From the NCBI RefSeq assembly GCF_006159205.1, contig NZ_CP040812.1, positions 3,596,001 through 3,660,000 of the forward strand: 64,000 nucleotides of DNA. Reading direction: 5' to 3'. Each line of letters opens with the position of its first letter. Positions within the stretch are counted from its first letter, which is position 1. Shown in pieces: positions 44,396-51,102 of this stretch. The notes beneath the pieces were generated by a model that was not told the origin of the DNA, made no database searches, and saw only the letters and a program-made list of their open reading frames with translations. The translations under genes were made by a program, and so were the position numbers. Source of the DNA: Antarcticibacterium flavum (lineage in GTDB: Bacteria; Bacteroidota; Bacteroidia; Flavobacteriales; Flavobacteriaceae).

Positions 44396-44746
44396 TTTAT
44401 TTGTTTTTGAGCAAAGCTATATTCAGGCTAGGTTTTTAGCAATATGCACTTTGTGGGGTGGATACAGCAAGCCTATATGTTTGAGTTAATTCAGGAATGG
44501 GAAGTTAGTGGTTTAAGTAAAAAGGATTTTTGTCAAAAGCATGGGATCATTCGGAGTAATTTTTATTACTGGATCAAAAAATGGAAGAACAGCAAATCGG
44601 AAGCTCCGGAAGGATTTTTAGAGATCACTCCAGGTAAAACGGATTCCTTCCACGCTCAATATCGACTGAAATATCCTAATGGAGTACAGCTAGAAGTCTC
44701 CGGGATTGGTTTAAACCAATTAGCGGCTCTTGTAAACCTGTAATCC

Positions 44747-45121
44747 ATGTTTAGTTTAAGTTCCTCCAATCGGTACTACCTCTTTAGCCAGCCTTGCGAT
44801 ATGAGAAAGGGTTTTCAGGGCCTATCGGGACTGGTCACCGCCAAGATGGGAAAGAATCCCATCAGTGGCGATGTTTTTATATTCATCAACCGCAGGGCTA
44901 CCCATATCAAACTCCTGCACTGGGAATTCGGGGGCTTTGTGATTTATTATAAACGTCTTGAGAAAGGAACGTTCTCGCTTCCCAAAGTGCTCCAGTCAGG
45001 AAGTGTTAGTTGGAGTCAGCTGGTGCTGATGATCGAGGGGATCAAGGCAGAAAAGCTGCGTCACCTTAACCGGTACAATCCTCCTGAACCCCCTGATTTT
45101 ACTGATAAAAACACAAAATAA
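44747..45121 (+). CDS. tnpB: IS66 accessory protein TnpB (element C)
   Basis: 124 residues, IS66 Orf2 family: YLFSQPCDMRKGFQGLSGLVTAKMG, GDVFIFINRRATHIKLLHWEFGGFVIYYKRLEKGTF. Related to but clearly distinct from TnpB of A/B. Starts four bases after the tnpA stop. Confidence 0.9.
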   Translation: MFSLSSSNRYYLFSQPCDMRKGFQGLSGLVTAKMGKNPISGDVFIFINRRATHIKLLHWEFGGFVIYYKRLEKGTFSLPKVLQSGSVSWSQLVLMIEGIKAEKLRHLNRYNPPEPPDFTDKNTK

Positions 45122-45159
45122 TTGTTGTAAAAAAGCAGGGAAATCTGTACTTTTATGCT

Positions 45160-46788
45160 ATGGAAAAATCCCTGGAAACCCTTTCAAAACAACAGTTGTT
45201 GGCCCTTTTAGAAGAGCAATCAGCGCAGGCGACATTCCATAAAAAAGAGCTTCAAAAATCTCAGCAAGAATTAAAACAAAAGACTAAGGAATTAAAGCAA
45301 AAAGACAAGGAACTTGCCCGGGCTGATGAGCATCTTCGCAGCTATTTGAGTAAGTCCGGAGTTCTAGAGGAAAAAGTGGCCTACCTGGAGAGCCAGCTGG
45401 AGATGTTCCGAAGGATGCAGTTCGGTCAGAAACGCGAGCGTTTTGAAGATAAGGAACAGTTGGCTTTGCCTTTTGAGGTTACTGCCCAGGAGCTTGAAAA
45501 ACGAGAAGAAGCCTTTACAGAAAAGATTACCTACCAGCGTAAGAAGAAAAATGCCACTCATAAAGGGCGTCAGCCGCTTCCGGATCATCTTCCGGTAGAG
45601 GAAGTGAAGATCTATCCTAAGGGAGATATCTCTCAGATGAAGTGTATCGGTCAGGAAGAGACCGATGAATTGGAATACGAGCCTGCACGATTTTTTATTC
45701 GCAGATATATCCGGTATAAATACGCTCACAAATCCGGAGAAGGGGTGATCATCGGAGAACTTCCTGAGCGGGTGATCGATAAGGGTATTCCAGGATCCGG
45801 ACTGGTAACTTCTCTATTAGTTGATAAATACTGTGACCATATGCCGCTTCACCGTCAGCTCGAACGTTTTAAAAGAGAAAAGGTCCCCATCCCTCCCTCT
45901 ACTATGAATGGCTGGTGTGCCAGAGGGATCGATCGGATTGTTCCGCTCTTTGAAGAACTCATAGCCGATGTAAAATCTCAAGGCTACTTGCAGGTTGATG
46001 AAACAACAATAAAGGTGCAGGATGAGGGGAAAAAAGGAAAAACTCATCTGGGATATTATTGGGTATATCACAGTCCCATCGATGGAAATGTAGTCTTTGA
46101 CTACCAGCCTGGCCGTGGGCAAAAGGCACCCGAAGCCATGCTTAAAGATTTTAAAGGCTACCTTCAGACAGACGGCTATGCGGTCTATGATCATTATGCT
46201 AAAAAAGAAGAGGTCACCCATTTAGGATGCTGGGCCCATGCCCGTCGTTATTATGAAAAATCGCTGGATAATGACCCGGAAAGGGCAACCCGTGCCTTAA
46301 AGGAGATCCAAAAAATATACGCTATTGAAAGAAAAATCAAAGAGGCAAATCTTAGTCCAGAGCAAATTAAAGAGGTGCGCCTTAAAGAAGCATTACCAGT
46401 AATTAATGAACTGGGGAAATGGATGACTCAGCAGCTTAAGTTTACCTTGCCCAAAAGTCTGATAGGAAAAGCACTTGCCTATAGTGTATCTAGGTGGGAT
46501 GCGCTGTGTGCTTACCTGTATGACGGAAATTTATTTATAGATAATAATCAAATTGAAGGAAAAATTCGTCCGGTTGCTGTGGGAAGAAAAAATTACTTAT
46601 TTGCAGGATCTCATAAAGCTGCTCAGAGAGCTGCGGCAATCTATTCCTTCTTTGCTATTTGTAAAAAGCACCAGGTGAATCCCTATGAGTGGTTAAAATA
46701 TACCTTGGAAAATATCATGACCATCAAATACAAGGATATTAAGAATCTCTACCCCCAGAATTACAAAAAATTACAGCTGGGTAAATAA
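45160..46788 (+). CDS. tnpC: IS66 transposase TnpC (element C)
   Basis: 542 residues. A longer N-terminal coiled coil than in A/B (HKKELQKSQQELKQKTKELKQKDKELARADEHL), then the DDE core: LQVDETTIKV, LQTDGYAVYD, IDNNQIEGKIRPVAVGRKNYLF, and the end HQVNPYEWLKYTLENIM. Intact. Since its tnpA is broken, the element may be immobile on its own. Confidence 0.92.
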   Translation: MEKSLETLSKQQLLALLEEQSAQATFHKKELQKSQQELKQKTKELKQKDKELARADEHLRSYLSKSGVLEEKVAYLESQLEMFRRMQFGQKRERFEDKEQLALPFEVTAQELEKREEAFTEKITYQRKKKNATHKGRQPLPDHLPVEEVKIYPKGDISQMKCIGQEETDELEYEPARFFIRRYIRYKYAHKSGEGVIIGELPERVIDKGIPGSGLVTSLLVDKYCDHMPLHRQLERFKREKVPIPPSTMNGWCARGIDRIVPLFEELIADVKSQGYLQVDETTIKVQDEGKKGKTHLGYYWVYHSPIDGNVVFDYQPGRGQKAPEAMLKDFKGYLQTDGYAVYDHYAKKEEVTHLGCWAHARRYYEKSLDNDPERATRALKEIQKIYAIERKIKEANLSPEQIKEVRLKEALPVINELGKWMTQQLKFTLPKSLIGKALAYSVSRWDALCAYLYDGNLFIDNNQIEGKIRPVAVGRKNYLFAGSHKAAQRAAAIYSFFAICKKHQVNPYEWLKYTLENIMTIKYKDIKNLYPQNYKKLQLGK

Positions 46789-47352
46789 GCAAAAACTACT
46801 TACAAAATTATACTCTATTTACCGCGGCGTATTTAGCCGACTGCATACGGTGAGTTACCTTTTTCCCCTGGGGACATAGCCAGTAATTACCTTCTTTGAA
46901 GTATTGGAAACCTTCAGGCCCGCCCTTGTAAGTTCCGTGTGGGGGAATGTAAGTAGTAAGACCTTTGTTTTCGAAATATGCATAATTTTCACCGCTGCTG
47001 TAACCGGCATCTGCCAGTACATTTTCCCAGATCAGGCCTTCTCTACGCAGGCGTCTGTTTAATCTCCTGGCGGTGTCCTGAAGGTATTTAGTGTCCTTTT
47101 TATCTGCCTGGTAGGCTTGTACATCTGTTATCACATTTGTCCTGGTATCAACGGCGATGTTGCACAGATAATTCTGATAGTCCTTTTTGCCTTGCATCAC
47201 ATGAAATTACCTAATTTGGGTAACTTGTTCAACAGGCACAACGTCTATAAAAAATAGCGGAGATATTACTTAAACGAAAGGCAAAGTATAAATCAAGATC
47301 ATTTATAACCTTGAAATTATTACGAAAACCCGCTACTTTTCATATACGATAC

Positions 47353-47428
47353 GTTATCCTTTATTAGAACACTCTAAATTTGTTCTATAATAGAGAACTT
47401 TTTGTATATTTGTATTTTAAGGGAATGA
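47353..47428 (+). promoter_or_regulatory. Promoter and likely operator of the HigBA cassette
   Basis: TATATTTG at 47405-47412 matches the Bacteroidota -7 consensus TAnnTTTG. Just upstream GTTCTATAATAGAGAAC (47382-47398) is an inverted repeat GTTCT/AGAAC, and TAGAACA/TGTTCTA spans 47364-47388. These are good candidates for autorepression by the antitoxin. This cassette thus brings its own promoter. Confidence 0.6.
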
Positions 47429-47725
47429 ATGAAAAGAATAATTGCAAAAAGTACGCTTCGGGAATATTGGGAAAAACACACTGATTCCGAACAGTATCTA
47501 AAAACCTGGTACGATACAGCCAAAAGCGCAAAATGGTATTCGCCGAACGATGTGAAACAATCTTACATTAACGCGAGTATTCTAAAAGATAACCGGGTAG
47601 TTTTCAATATTAAAGGAAACTCATACCGGCTTATTGTAAAGTTCAATTATGAAAAGCAATGGGCCTTTATTCGTTTTATTGGCACACACGCTGAATATGA
47701 CAAAATAAATGCGGACACGATTTAA
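47429..47725 (+). CDS. higB: Cassette 9: HigB-type mRNA interferase toxin
   Basis: 98 residues, HigB toxin family (RelE fold): MKRIIAKSTLREYWEKHTDSEQYLKTWYD, VKQSYINASILKDNRVVFNIKGNSYRLIVKFNYEKQWAFIRFIGTHAEYDKI. These toxins cleave mRNA on the ribosome. The toxin precedes the antitoxin, the usual HigBA order, with 11 bases between. Confidence 0.9.
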   Translation: MKRIIAKSTLREYWEKHTDSEQYLKTWYDTAKSAKWYSPNDVKQSYINASILKDNRVVFNIKGNSYRLIVKFNYEKQWAFIRFIGTHAEYDKINADTI

Positions 47726-47736
47726 AAAATAATATT

Positions 47737-48108
47737 ATGAATTTGAAACCTATAAAATCTGACAAAGATTATAGAAACGCACTTGAGCGGTTGGAAGTTA
47801 TTTTCGATGCACCAATTGACACACAGGAAGGGGACGAAGCGGAAATTCTTTCATTACTTATTGAGAATTACGAAAATGAGCACTATCCTATTGAGGCACC
47901 AGACCCTATTGAGGCAATTAAAATCAGGATGGAAGAATTGAATATGAGACAAAAGGACTTGGTTGGGATAATCGGGGGTAAAAGCCGAGTGTCGGAAATC
48001 TTAAACCGTAAGAAAAGATTGACTGTTGATATGATTAGAGAATTGGAACGAATACTTCAGATTTCAGCTTCTGTTTTGGTCAATAATTATCAACTTACCC
48101 CGAAATAA
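47737..48108 (+). CDS. higA: Cassette 9: HigA-type antitoxin
   Basis: 123 residues. An N-terminal acidic helical part (NALERLEVIFDAPIDTQEGDEAEILSLLIENYENEHYPIEAPDP) and a C-terminal XRE helix-turn-helix (EELNMRQKDLVGIIGGKSRVSEILNRKKRLTVDMIRELERIL). Neutralises HigB and represses the operon. In arrays such modules resist cassette loss. Confidence 0.9.
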   Translation: MNLKPIKSDKDYRNALERLEVIFDAPIDTQEGDEAEILSLLIENYENEHYPIEAPDPIEAIKIRMEELNMRQKDLVGIIGGKSRVSEILNRKKRLTVDMIRELERILQISASVLVNNYQLTPK

Positions 48109-48110
48109 AC

Positions 48111-48237
48111 AAAGGGTAATAACATAAAAAACAATGCTTAAATGAGTTTTAATTTCCAACTCCCCGCCCGTTTGTTCCGCTGATTGCTCTGCGGACAATC
48201 ACGCTTGCCAGCTCGCACTGTTTTTATACGGGACGTT
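48111..48237 (+). repeat. attC-like site 9
   Basis: AAAGGGTAATAAC box (imperfect complement of GTTATCCTTT at the cassette start), ATAAAAAACAATGC arm, apex GATTGCTC-TGC-GGACAATC with one mismatch, right arm GTTTTTATACGGGACGTT. Confidence 0.7.
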
Positions 48238-48274
48238 GTGCTTAATGTGAAAAACTAAAATATGTCGGTAGTCA

Positions 48275-48907
48275 ATGGAAAATTGTAACGGTACCTGGTT
48301 GATGATCAAAACAGGAAATGATTACGGGGAACCTGAATTCATAGAGTTTTGTGATAACCAGATTCTACATTTTCATATCACGTCAAAAAATGAAGACGGG
48401 ATGTTAGAAAAAATTCAATTTCGGAAAGAAAATCTTTCAGAGACTAAACTCAAAATACTCAATGAAGATCGTATCCGGATCTTTGGTTTAGGGAAAATCC
48501 ATACCGTGGTTAGTGAAACAGATTCTACAACCGAAGAAGTAGAAATCTCAACTGATTATGTAAAAATTAAGCCTACAATAACTTCTTTTAGTAAAGAAGA
48601 AATTTTAAAAATGGAATTCAAAGCTGAGTGGAACCGCGAAAAATTTCCAATTATTTTTAACAGAGATTTGGACAGCCTGCCCTTAAAAGAAATTAAGAAA
48701 CGATTAAACAGAGAAGGACGAAAGATTTTATTGGAAGATCTGCAAGGGACATATTTCGCTTCAATATTTAATGACGGTAGAAGGGAAACTCTTATAGGAA
48801 TTAAGGAAATAACGAGAGAAAAAGCAATTCTTTTTGGTTTTCCCGGGGAACCATTTGAAGTTACAGCTTATTCATCTAAAAAAACTAAGCAAAACAACAG
48901 TAAATAA
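48275..48907 (+). CDS. Cassette 10: soluble protein of unknown function
   Basis: 210 residues without signal or membrane span. Begins MENCNGTWLMIKTGNDYGEPEFIEFCDNQILHFHI, a lipocalin-like GTW start, and later RKILLEDLQGTYFASIFNDGRRETLIGIKEI, which could be a second GTY beta-barrel start. Both are only resemblances. The gene overruns the decayed attC box, so its last residues (KKTKQNNSK) may derive from the site. Confidence 0.6.
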   Translation: MENCNGTWLMIKTGNDYGEPEFIEFCDNQILHFHITSKNEDGMLEKIQFRKENLSETKLKILNEDRIRIFGLGKIHTVVSETDSTTEEVEISTDYVKIKPTITSFSKEEILKMEFKAEWNREKFPIIFNRDLDSLPLKEIKKRLNREGRKILLEDLQGTYFASIFNDGRRETLIGIKEITREKAILFGFPGEPFEVTAYSSKKTKQNNSK

Positions 48908-49083
48908 TAACAATTTTTAAATTGTTCCTGCATCCAACCCCGATGGCAATCGAGAGAGTTCACTTGTAGCGAATGGCTTTGCTGCCGCTGTTCCCTGTGG
49001 TGGAGAGTTTTCCCTAAGGTGAATCTATGGATAACGGACAATCACGTACCGCAGTTTGCACTTTTTATATGGTACATTATGCA
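48885..49083 (+). repeat. attC-like site 10, decayed
   Basis: CTAAGCAAAACAAC box overlapping the gene end, AACAATTTTTAAATTG region, and a right end CTTTTTATATGGTACATTATGC where the usual TTTTTATACGAGACGTTATGC has mutated; GTT is now ATT. About 200 bases, longer than intact sites. Probably inactive. Confidence 0.5.
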
Positions 49084-49086
49084 CAT

Positions 49087-49542
49087 ATGAACAAAGATGG
49101 TAATTACGGTACCGGGATGTGCTTTGGAAATCTTTATTTTGACAACAGTAATAAAAGAAAACAACTAAAAGAGGATGAAATTTTAGGTGTCTTAAAAGAA
49201 AATGACAATGAAAACACCTGGACTTCAACAATTTCTTACAGGGAAACGGGAAAACTCTACGACGAGCTGAGAAAATTTAAGGGGATAGAATTGGAAAAAT
49301 CTTTTGCTATCTATGAGATCACCTTTGCGCCAGATCTAACAATTAAGGAAGTGAGGAAAATTAGCAGTTTTAATAACAAAGTAGATAAGGAGTTGGTTTC
49401 GATTTTGAAAAACTCCGAATGGTCAGGTAATCATTACAGTATACACGGTGAAGTCCCGGATAACAGTAAATTACTGGTAGGGATTTTTTATTATCCGGCA
49501 GATAACAGGAATGAAAGTTTTTTAAGCCGGTACTATTTGTAA
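49087..49542 (+). CDS. Last cassette-type gene, unknown function
   Basis: 151 residues from ATG 49087 (MNKDGNYGTGMCFGNLYF); a frame from 49027 would translate the attC remnant. Soluble, with NENTWTSTISYRETGKLYDELRKF and LVGIFYYPADNRNESF. No downstream attC-like site is visible; the tRNA terminator follows, so this marks the end of the array. Confidence 0.55.
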   Translation: MNKDGNYGTGMCFGNLYFDNSNKRKQLKEDEILGVLKENDNENTWTSTISYRETGKLYDELRKFKGIELEKSFAIYEITFAPDLTIKEVRKISSFNNKVDKELVSILKNSEWSGNHYSIHGEVPDNSKLLVGIFYYPADNRNESFLSRYYL

Positions 49543-49604
49543 AAAAAAACAGATAACATTCTTAATCCGGATCCTCAAACTTCGTTTAAACCTTCCTTAA
49601 ATAA

Positions 49605-49637
49605 AAAATGCTTCCCCTTGCAGGGAAGCATTTAAAG
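49605..49637 (-). terminator. Terminator of the interrupted tRNA gene
   Basis: Arms AAATGCTTCCC and GGGAAGCATTT with a 6-base loop. Read on the minus strand the second arm is followed by TTTTTTAT, so it serves minus-strand transcription coming from the tRNA side. Confidence 0.75.
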
Positions 49638-49639
49638 GT

Positions 49640-49655
49640 TGCGGAGAAAGAGGGA
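49640..49655 (-). other. 3' end of a tRNA gene (probably tRNA-Ser), attachment site of the integrative element
   Basis: On the minus strand: TCCCTCTTTCTCCGCA, a T-arm end, 7-base acceptor strand TTTCTCC, discriminator G and CA. This is the usual tRNA-Ser ending. The T-loop and the rest of the tRNA are missing: after TGCGGAGAAAGAGGGA the sequence turns to unrelated DNA leading to an integrase gene. The other tRNA part and the second attachment copy must lie to the right of the window. Confidence 0.65.
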
Positions 49656-49819
49656 ACGCTAACGTGCAAAACTCGATATTTCTTTATATCCTATTATCCC
49701 TGCAAAGTTACTCTTAAACCCGAAACTGTCAATAATATAGCCTGTTTTTACTCTTTGCAGTACTTTTATCCTGTTTGCAAGTATTTGTATTTAATCGTAC
49801 AAGTGCCGTACATTTATTT

Positions 49820-49827
49820 TATATTTG
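49820..49827 (+). promoter_or_regulatory. Promoter -7 element of the integrase gene (TATATTTG)
   Basis: TATATTTG matches TAnnTTTG and lies 20 bases before the integrase ATG. A nearby inverted repeat GTAC-AAGTGCC-GTAC (49797-49811) could be an operator. Confidence 0.5.
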
Positions 49828-49846
49828 TATTGCAATCAATCTTCCA

Positions 49847-51094
49847 ATGGCCACAGTTAATTTCCTCTATAGATCCAAAAAGGACATTGCTCCTTTAAAT
49901 GTACGGTTATTATTCCGGTATAATGAAAAGGATTTTGTTATTGGAGGCAGAATTAAATATGAAGTTTCCCGGCTTTATTGGACTAAGCAACATAATTTAA
50001 AGAGACCGAAAGATATTGAGGTAAGTAACCAGCAAAATGAGGTTAAGCAGGCTTTAAGTAAAATTGAGAATCATATCCTTAAAGCTTTTAAAGATACAGA
50101 CCCTTTATCTGTCTCAAAGGAATGGCTGCAATTGCAAATTGAAAATTATTATAACCCTCCTGAAAAGAAAAATGATATTCCCACTAACCTTGTGGACTAT
50201 ATTGATTTTTATATTGATTACCGGAAACACGAACTAAAACCTACCTCTATTACAAAATACAATGTGATAAAACATAAACTCCAAAGGATGGAGGAGAGGA
50301 GGAAAAAGCCCGTTTTAATAAAGGAAGTAAATGAGAGTTTTAAAAGGGAAATGGTGGAATATTATAAATCTGAACAATATTCCATAAATACCACTCAAAG
50401 GGAATTAGGTTTTATAAAAACCTTTTGTAAACACGCCAGATCCTTAGACTTAGAAACGCACCCCCATTTGGACAACCTAAAGCTTGAGAAAGAGAATGTA
50501 GAGAAGGTTTATTTATCCTTTGATGAACTTCAGAAAATAGAAGATGTAAAAGGTTTATCTGAGCACCTTGATAACGCAAGAGACTGGCTTATCATTTCTT
50601 GTTATACAGGTCAAAGAATATCTGATTTTTTGCGGTTTAATGAAACAATGGTAAGAAAAGAGGATTATAAATACTTAATTGAGTTTACCCAAAAAAAGAC
50701 AGGGAAAATAATGACTGTTCCTCTTCATGATAAAGTGCTGGAAATTCTAGGAAAAAGGGAGGGTAAGTTTCCCCGGCCTATATCTGATCAACGGTATAAT
50801 GATTACATAAAGATGGTATGTAAAGAGGCAAAGCTAAATAAACTCACTAAAGGAAGCATACAGGCAGAAACAGAACCAGAAAGTGGTAAGTATCGCAAAG
50901 AGAATGGAACGTTTAAAAAGTGGCAGTTAGTTACCTCTCATATTGGTAGAAGATCCTTTGCTACTAACTTTTATGGTAAAATACCTACAACGTACTTGAT
51001 TTATATTACCGGTCATAGTACTGAAACGATGTTTCTAAATTACATAGGTAAAAGCAACAAAGATTTAGCAATGGAAATATCAAAATATTTTTAA
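49847..51094 (+). CDS. int: Tyrosine integrase of the tRNA-inserted element
   Basis: 415 residues from ATG 49847. An N-terminal arm-binding domain (VNFLYRSKKDIAPLNVRLLFRYNEKDF), a SAM-like domain (DFYIDYRKHELKPTSITKYN ... INTTQRELGFIKTFCKHAR) and the catalytic part: Arg in CYTGQRISDFL, Lys in TQKKTGK, His-x-x-Arg in SHIGRRSFATNF, His in ITGHSTETMFLNYIG with the Tyr. Typical of Bacteroidota integrative elements. Very different from the recombinase at 24840. Confidence 0.9.
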   Translation: MATVNFLYRSKKDIAPLNVRLLFRYNEKDFVIGGRIKYEVSRLYWTKQHNLKRPKDIEVSNQQNEVKQALSKIENHILKAFKDTDPLSVSKEWLQLQIENYYNPPEKKNDIPTNLVDYIDFYIDYRKHELKPTSITKYNVIKHKLQRMEERRKKPVLIKEVNESFKREMVEYYKSEQYSINTTQRELGFIKTFCKHARSLDLETHPHLDNLKLEKENVEKVYLSFDELQKIEDVKGLSEHLDNARDWLIISCYTGQRISDFLRFNETMVRKEDYKYLIEFTQKKTGKIMTVPLHDKVLEILGKREGKFPRPISDQRYNDYIKMVCKEAKLNKLTKGSIQAETEPESGKYRKENGTFKKWQLVTSHIGRRSFATNFYGKIPTTYLIYITGHSTETMFLNYIGKSNKDLAMEISKYF

Positions 51095-51102
51095 CTCAGA
51101 TT

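Larger units (their letters stand above)
42116..44465 (-). mobile_element. IS66-family element B (identical twin of A)
   Basis: 2350 bases, same ends and gene order as element A. Perfect 8-base duplication AGCAAGCC (42108-42115, 44466-44473), lying in the tnpA of element C. The apparent identity with A indicates very recent transposition. Confidence 0.93.
42101..44743 (+). pseudogene. tnpA: IS66 TnpA of element C, split by element B
   Basis: ATG 42101 encodes MDKQA before the insertion; the rest is at 44474-44743 (YMFELIQEWEVSGLSKKDFCQKHGIIRSNFYYWIKK ... ALVNL). The frame resumes when element B and one AGCAAGCC copy are removed. A frame that starts at 44444 inside element B (MHFVGWIQQAYMF) fuses to the rest and could in principle restore an N-terminally altered TnpA. 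Confidence 0.8.
42034..46848 (+). mobile_element. IS66-family element C, interrupted by element B
   Basis: Ends GTATCCGGTTGGCCAAGTAC and, reversed, GTATGCAGTCGGCTAAATAC (14 of 20 identical). Perfect 8-base target duplication GGTGAGTT (42026-42033, 46849-46856) within the IS1182 copy 4 transposase. Without element B it is ~2.46 kb. Carries tnpA (split), tnpB and tnpC on the plus strand. A different IS66 species from A/B. Confidence 0.92.
41718..47200 (-). pseudogene. IS1182-family transposase remnant (copy 4)
   Basis: C-terminal coding remains lie at 41718-42033 and N-terminal plus central remains at 46857-47200. The ~740-base deletion and 16-base frameshift described for the element destroy the N-terminal domain and the reading frame, and the IS66 elements separate the two pieces. 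Confidence 0.85.
41504..47237 (-). mobile_element. IS1182-family element, copy 4 (degenerate, carries two IS66 elements)
   Basis: Left part 41504-42033 and right part 46857-47237 after removing the IS66 insert. It starts GTAACCGTTGCACAAG and ends TTGTTCAACAGGC (one base changed from TTGTGCAAC). Two internal deletions are seen: 16 bases in the region encoding NTIGIRQAN, causing a frameshift, and ~740 bases joining MQGKKDYQ to YLCNIAVDT. The transposase is dead. No matching flank duplication (ACACTG against ACAACG). Confidence 0.85.
41490..47355 (+). repeat. attC-like site 8, split by nested IS elements
   Basis: Box TGTTTGCAAC at 41490-41499, then ACTG, then 5.7 kb of nested insertion sequences to 47237. 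The right part starts ACAACGTCTATAAAAAATAGCGG and ends CCCGCTAC...CATATACGATACGTT. Arms AATAGCGG and CCGCTACTT pair; a distinct sequence class. Confidence 0.65.
24840..49083 (+). other. Integron-like system: recombinase, attI-like site and ten-cassette array
   Basis: Cassette starts (the GTT): 26059, 28685, 29617, 30108, 32316, 34247, 37408, 39657, 47353, 48235. Each ends in a ~125-base imperfect palindrome. For cassettes 1-8 the first 8-10 bases are the reverse complement of the bases before AAC at the same cassette's 3' end: GTTGTGAGC/GCTCACAAC, GTTGTAAAAC/GTTTTACAAC, GTTACATAC/GTATGTAAC, GTTAGCAAAC/GTTTGCTAAC, GTTATGTGCA/TGCACATAAC, GTTGTGCATA/TATGCACAAC, GTTAGCCAA/TTGGCTAAC, GTTGCAAACA/TGTTTGCAAC. 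This covariation is what integron cassettes show because R'' and R' pair in the circular form. Cassettes 9 and 10 keep it only in part. Confidence 0.8.

Noticed and set aside
49027..49086. Upstream start for the last cassette gene
   Set aside because: These codons are the decayed attC-like arm (GCACTTTTTATATGGTAC) and would be a chance extension.
49608..49898. A 96-codon plus-strand frame across the tRNA remnant
   Set aside because: It runs through a terminator, the tRNA end and the integrase promoter, with no protein-like features.
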